Part shown: piece after piece, positions 12,559 to 12,632 of the stretch
Layout of the letters: the number at the start of each line of letters is the position of its first letter
How positions within the stretch are numbered: the first letter of the stretch is position 1
NCBI GenBank assembly: GCA_035528235.1
Contig: DATKZB010000195.1
Span: 1 to 12,632 of the forward strand
Source of the DNA: DATKZB01 sp035528235
GTDB taxonomy: Bacteria; Planctomycetota; Phycisphaerae; FEN-1346
DNA: 12,632 nt
Direction of reading: 5' to 3'
Notes under the pieces: model-generated
The model's input: only the letters and a program-made list of their open reading frames with translations
The model's database searches: none
Told to the model about the DNA's origin: nothing
Made by a program: the position numbers and the translations under genes

Positions 12559-12632
12559 ACCCCAGGTCGTCGCGGCTGGCGGGGCGTGGGGCGGTGTGGG
12601 GGTGGCGGCGGAGCGAAATTGACCCCAAAAAA

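Noticed and set aside
12581..12602. G-quadruplex
   Set aside because: Only three runs of four or more G are present, so a stable four-run motif is not satisfied.

Overview
This is a GC-rich bacterial window. It most likely comes from a planctomycete (Planctomycetota, perhaps a Phycisphaerae-like lineage). The evidence is indirect: a PEP-CTERM protein with HAF-type repeats, a FGAM synthase that begins with fused PurS-like domains, a stand-alone Ser/Thr kinase, and intergenic palindromes of a kind I remember from planctomycete genomes. There is no 16S gene or other direct taxonomic marker.

Layout. (1) Positions 1-1423, minus strand: tyrA (prephenate/arogenate dehydrogenase) followed by the 5' end of purL, probably one transcript from a promoter at 1395-1423. 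(2) Positions 1461-4623, plus strand: an unusual Ser/Thr kinase, accA (acetyl-CoA carboxylase carboxyltransferase alpha) and an exported thioredoxin-fold/TPR-like protein. They are close together and may be one operon. (3) Positions 4624-4839: a cluster of palindromes between convergent genes. (4) Positions 4840-5305, minus strand: a hicBA toxin-antitoxin pair with its own promoter. (5) Positions 5396-8385, minus strand: uvrA, flanked on both sides by palindromic repeats. The larger repeat, at 8427-8578, has a perfect 24-bp inverted repeat. (6) Positions 8631-10450, minus strand: a B12-binding-type radical SAM protein of the TIGR03960 group. (7) Positions 10471-10646, plus strand: tRNA-Pro(TGG), followed by a decayed copy of its own 3' end. 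(8) Positions 10671-12490, plus strand: a secreted PEP-CTERM protein with seven regularly spaced HAF-type units, split by one in-frame TAG. It has a near-consensus promoter and a terminator-like hairpin.

Most of the window is housekeeping: aromatic amino acid, purine and fatty-acid synthesis, DNA repair and a tRNA. The accessory material is the HicBA pair, the repeat elements, the tRNA fragment and the interrupted surface protein. I did not find a clearly new multi-gene system. The observations most worth following up are the in-frame stop inside a seven-unit repeat protein, the atypical kinase next to accA, the thioredoxin-fold protein lacking its first active-site cysteine, and the repeat families around hicBA and uvrA. 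Seven candidate promoters share a 17-bp spacer; all were found by eye.
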